52,502 nt of DNA from assembly GCA_934140575.1 (NCBI GenBank), contig CAKPBJ010000007.1, positions 1 through 52,502 on the forward strand, given 5' to 3'. Shown here one piece after another: positions 50,350 through 52,502 of the stretch. The notes under the pieces were generated by a model. The model made no database searches and had not been told where the DNA came from. It was given only the letters and a program-made list of their open reading frames with translations. A program made the position numbers and the translations under genes. Position 1 is the first letter of the stretch; every line of letters starts with the position of its first letter. The DNA is from an uncultured Bacilli bacterium (lineage in GTDB: Bacteria; Bacillota_I; Bacilli_A; RF39; UBA660).

Positions 50350-51471
50350 TTGAAAAAGATTATTGATAAATTAAAAGGAAAAATATTAATTTCAGCATTA
50401 ATTTTTATAGTATTTAATATAATATTTAATTATTTATTATATTTATTAAATATAAGATTTAGGTTATGGGTAATTATATTAATTTTTATTCTTTCAATAG
50501 TAGGTTTTATAATTGGTATGTTTGAACAATTTTCAAAAGCAGTTGGAAACATATATAAAGCAGTTGGTTTATTTTTTCTAGCATTAATACCATTAATAGT
50601 TTTGGTATTAATTTTCTCACCTATTATTTTTATTACTGCTGCATTTAGTTATAAACCAGAGCATAGAGTAACTTTATATGGCAAAGAATATGTGGCGGTT
50701 GTAAGTTCATTTTTAAAGGTTGATGTAGATTATTATGATTATTATGGTCCGTTCTTAATGGGAACAAAGGTAAAAGTACATGGTTATTTTGGTAAAGGTG
50801 GATATGACCCAATAACTAATCCAGAAACGCCAATAGAAGCTGAGTATGTGTTCTATGATAAAAATGGTAAAGAAGAAAAGAAAATAAAAGAATTTTATAT
50901 AAAAGATAAAAATGGCAAAATAACTAATAAAACAAGTTATGAAGATAATTATTTAGAATCAAGCATAAACGAAAATGATAATTATTTATTACCAGAAGAT
51001 ATGCAAACTCTTTATGAAAAAAAACTTGATAAAACAATTTATAGATTTTCAAAACTTGATGATGTTTTAGGACAAAATATTTTAGTACAAGTAAATAAGA
51101 GCAAAGATAATGGTAAAAAGTATTACACAATAACAAATGAACCAATTCAAGTATCACAAGATGCAAAATATGTTATATTAAACGAAGATTTAATGTTTGC
51201 ATCTAAAAATGATAAAATAATGCTAAGTGAAAATGCAATTAGTTTATATGTATCAAATGATGGTGGTAGGAGTTTTAAAAATTCAAAAGTAAATTATAAA
51301 AATGAAAATGCAGATTATATTACTATAGAAAAAATGCCTTATTTTGAAAATAGTATTTTAAAAATAAAATGTTCTGTATATCAGTTAAATTCTAGCAAAG
51401 ATAATTATGAAGATAAAGAATTAATATTTGTAAGTTATGATAATGGTGAAAATTGGAATTTACAAAAATAA
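50350..51471 (+). CDS. Membrane protein with external domain bearing Asp-box-like repeats
   Basis: This 373-residue protein starts at TTG with GGGGTGAT upstream. Three hydrophobic segments (about 12-32, 38-56 and 68-98) precede an external region. That region contains GTKVKVHGYFGKGGYDPITN and two Asp-box-like motifs, VSNDGGRSF and VSYDNGENW, as in BNR/sialidase-type beta-propellers, but far fewer than a whole propeller needs. It is the middle gene of the regulator operon. Family and function unknown. Confidence 0.7.
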   Translation: MKKIIDKLKGKILISALIFIVFNIIFNYLLYLLNIRFRLWVIILIFILSIVGFIIGMFEQFSKAVGNIYKAVGLFFLALIPLIVLVLIFSPIIFITAAFSYKPEHRVTLYGKEYVAVVSSFLKVDVDYYDYYGPFLMGTKVKVHGYFGKGGYDPITNPETPIEAEYVFYDKNGKEEKKIKEFYIKDKNGKITNKTSYEDNYLESSINENDNYLLPEDMQTLYEKKLDKTIYRFSKLDDVLGQNILVQVNKSKDNGKKYYTITNEPIQVSQDAKYVILNEDLMFASKNDKIMLSENAISLYVSNDGGRSFKNSKVNYKNENADYITIEKMPYFENSILKIKCSVYQLNSSKDNYEDKELIFVSYDNGENWNLQK

Positions 51472-51482
51472 AAGGAGAATCT

Positions 51483-51926
51483 ATGAAAAAAAGAATATAT
51501 ATAATTTTTACAATACTTTTATTAGTTATTATTGTTATATCTAGTATTTTAATAATAAAAAATAACAATGATAAGAAATTTAAAGTAAAATACGAAAAAA
51601 GATATGATGAAATAAGAGAAGGTGTAAAAAAAGCAGTTGAATGGAATATTAAAGCAAGTTATCCTAAATGTCCTATTACAAATAACAACAAAGAACCTAA
51701 AGGTGCTGGTATGTATTATAATTCTTCTTTTCTAATTAATAATGGATATATTAAAAAAGAAGAACTAAAAGATGTTGATGATAAATCATATTGTGATGTA
51801 TATGTAAAAATAGATCCATATTTTGAGGATCCACAAGACCAAATGCATAATTGTGAAACATCATATAAAATATTTTTGAAATGTAAAAATCTAACTGATA
51901 AAGGATACATTGACTGGGGTAATTAA
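51483..51926 (+). CDS. Small membrane-anchored protein with four external Cys
   Basis: This 147-residue protein follows AAAGGAGAATCT. One N-terminal membrane helix (about 6-27) is followed by an external domain with four Cys that could form two disulfides (YPKCPIT, SYCDVYV, HNCETSY, LKCKNLT). The helix-then-Lys-rich start has a pilin-like look, but no prepilin motif is evident. Last gene of the regulator operon; unrecognised family. Confidence 0.7.
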   Translation: MKKRIYIIFTILLLVIIVISSILIIKNNNDKKFKVKYEKRYDEIREGVKKAVEWNIKASYPKCPITNNNKEPKGAGMYYNSSFLINNGYIKKEELKDVDDKSYCDVYVKIDPYFEDPQDQMHNCETSYKIFLKCKNLTDKGYIDWGN

Positions 51927-51962
51927 AAAAGCAGATATTGGTTCAATAATATCTGCTTTTAA
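51927..51962 (+). terminator. Terminator of the XRE-membrane operon
   Basis: AAAAGCAGATAT and ATATCTGCTTTT form a perfect 12-bp stem around a 10-base loop. Confidence 0.85.
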
Positions 51963-51965
51963 AGT

Positions 51966-51998
51966 AAAAAAAAACAACCCAGTACTTGCAGTTGTTTT
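51966..51998 (-). terminator. Terminator of the tandem-XRE gene (minus strand)
   Basis: On the minus strand AAAACAAC and GTTGTTTT pair across a 12-base loop and a T run follows. A further inverted repeat, TCAGTTG/CAACTGA, lies at 52007-52031 between this and the gene. Confidence 0.7.
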
Positions 51999-52073
51999 CT
52001 ACTACATCAGTTGTACTACTTAATCAACTGACATATACATAATAACATAATTTTATAATTTAATCTATATTTT

Positions 52074-52502
52074 TTAGTAAATTTCTTCATTTTGTGTTTT
52101 GCCACATAAATAGTCCATAGACACATTATAGTATTTAGCAAATTCAATTAATGGCAAAGTATGAATTAAGAATTTTCCTTTTTCGTATTTTGAATAGTTA
52201 GATTGGTCGACTTTAATTATGCCAGCTATCTTTTCTTGAGTATCATTATGTTTCTTTCTGATAGTAAGTAAATTATTTGCTAACACATTTATATCTATTT
52301 TATCGTTTAATATTTCTTTAGTTTTAATATCTGATAATTTACATATATAGTCTAAACTAACATGGTAGTAGTTACAAAAATCATTTAATTTATCGAGTGG
52401 AATAAAATCAATATTATTTTCCCAGCCAGCATATGTAGATCTACTAACATCAAGTTTTTCTGCTATTTCATTTTGTGTATTGTCATAGTATTCTCTTAAA
52501 GT
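52074..52502 (-). CDS. Tandem XRE-type HTH protein, partial at the right edge
   Basis: The frame is open from the right edge to the TAA at 52074, giving at least 142 residues with the N-terminus outside the window. It contains two HTH domains: one with NEIAEKLDVSRSTYAGWEN, and a second with TQEKIAGIIKVDQSNYSKYE. Each is followed by the FAKYYNVSMDYLCG-type helix end. A GTG at 52286 is an internal codon and not the start. Probably a phage- or element-type repressor of the dacF element. Confidence 0.8.
   Translation of the reverse strand, partial: TLREYYDNTQNEIAEKLDVSRSTYAGWENNIDFIPLDKLNDFCNYYHVSLDYICKLSDIKTKEILNDKIDINVLANNLLTIRKKHNDTQEKIAGIIKVDQSNYSKYEKGKFLIHTLPLIEFAKYYNVSMDYLCGKTQNEEIY

Larger units (their letters stand above)
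46407..52502 (+). mobile_element. Second serine-recombinase element, inserted in the dacF-like gene
   Basis: The left boundary is the break in the dacF-like frame (about 46407-46415). Content: a tiny ORF, a large serine recombinase, a small protein, a replication-initiator-like protein, a three-gene regulator/membrane operon and a tandem-XRE gene. The right boundary and the dacF 3' part lie beyond 52502, so it is at least 6 kb. The replication-type gene suggests an integrative (possibly conjugative or mobilisable) element more than a minimal skin element. Confidence 0.65.

Noticed and set aside
1..52502. Mycoplasma-type genetic code (TGA = Trp), suggested by base composition
   Set aside because: TGA ends der, the acetyltransferase and the DUF2691-like gene at expected lengths, and Trp is encoded by TGG.

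Overview
The window is very A+T-rich DNA from a low-GC Firmicute. The gene order resembles Bacilli in several places: dnaD-nth next to recU-ponA, gpsB followed by a Bacillus-type (type B) RNase P RNA, rodZ-pgsA-recA-rny, and ftsY-ylxM-ffh. TGA is a genuine stop (der ends in TGA inside an ATGA overlap), so the code is the standard bacterial one and not that of Mycoplasma. A SpoVIF-like protein, two YjcZ-type miniature membrane proteins and a CotD-like coat gene indicate an endospore former. An uncultured gut Bacilli lineage would fit, but this is inference.

Layout. 1-76: probable end of an IS element. 89-1938 (minus): spoVIF-like, a SHOCT-like gene and der. 2066-7758: membrane proteins, HU, CCA nucleotidyltransferase, an Asn-rich membrane protein, dnaD and nth. 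7781-11078 (minus): recU-ponA. 11253-17974: small ORF, gpsB, rnpB, rodZ-like, pgsA, recA, murE, rny and a DUF1016-like gene that seems to start at ATA. 17993-19687 (minus): RNase J. 19836-26157: mgtC, ftsY, a small membrane protein, ylxM, a HerA-like ATPase and ffh.

26228-31700 is the most striking part. The 5' part of a CotD-like spore-coat gene (26228-26428) and its 3' part (31578-31700) are separated by a 5149-bp element carrying a large serine recombinase, two small genes, a MgtA-type P-type ATPase and a decayed gene. The 11-bp sequence CACATGTTTGT lies at both junctions. Deleting one copy plus the element restores an in-frame 107-codon gene. The predicted circle junction is a near-perfect 26-bp dyad. 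This is the architecture of a skin-type element that is excised during sporulation, here in a coat gene.

31798-41410: rpoZ, recX, prsA (minus), two YjcZ-like genes, a membrane-anchored protein (minus), an acidic coiled-coil protein, sufS-sufU, ssb, an acetyltransferase and a pyrimidine-nucleoside phosphorylase. 41472-43852: a surface operon of a thioester-domain adhesin with an APDTG sorting signal, its sortase and a membrane protein. 43952-44608: the tail of a polymorphic toxin followed by a DUF2691-type immunity gene. 44795-45688 (minus): a VanY-type peptidase.

45777 to the right edge: a DacF-like D,D-carboxypeptidase is cut off just before its KTG box, and a second serine-recombinase element starts there. 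It carries a replication-initiator-like protein, a membrane-bound XRE regulator operon and a tandem-XRE protein, and runs off the window. Two genes of sporulation or cell-wall type are thus interrupted by separate serine-recombinase elements within about 20 kb.
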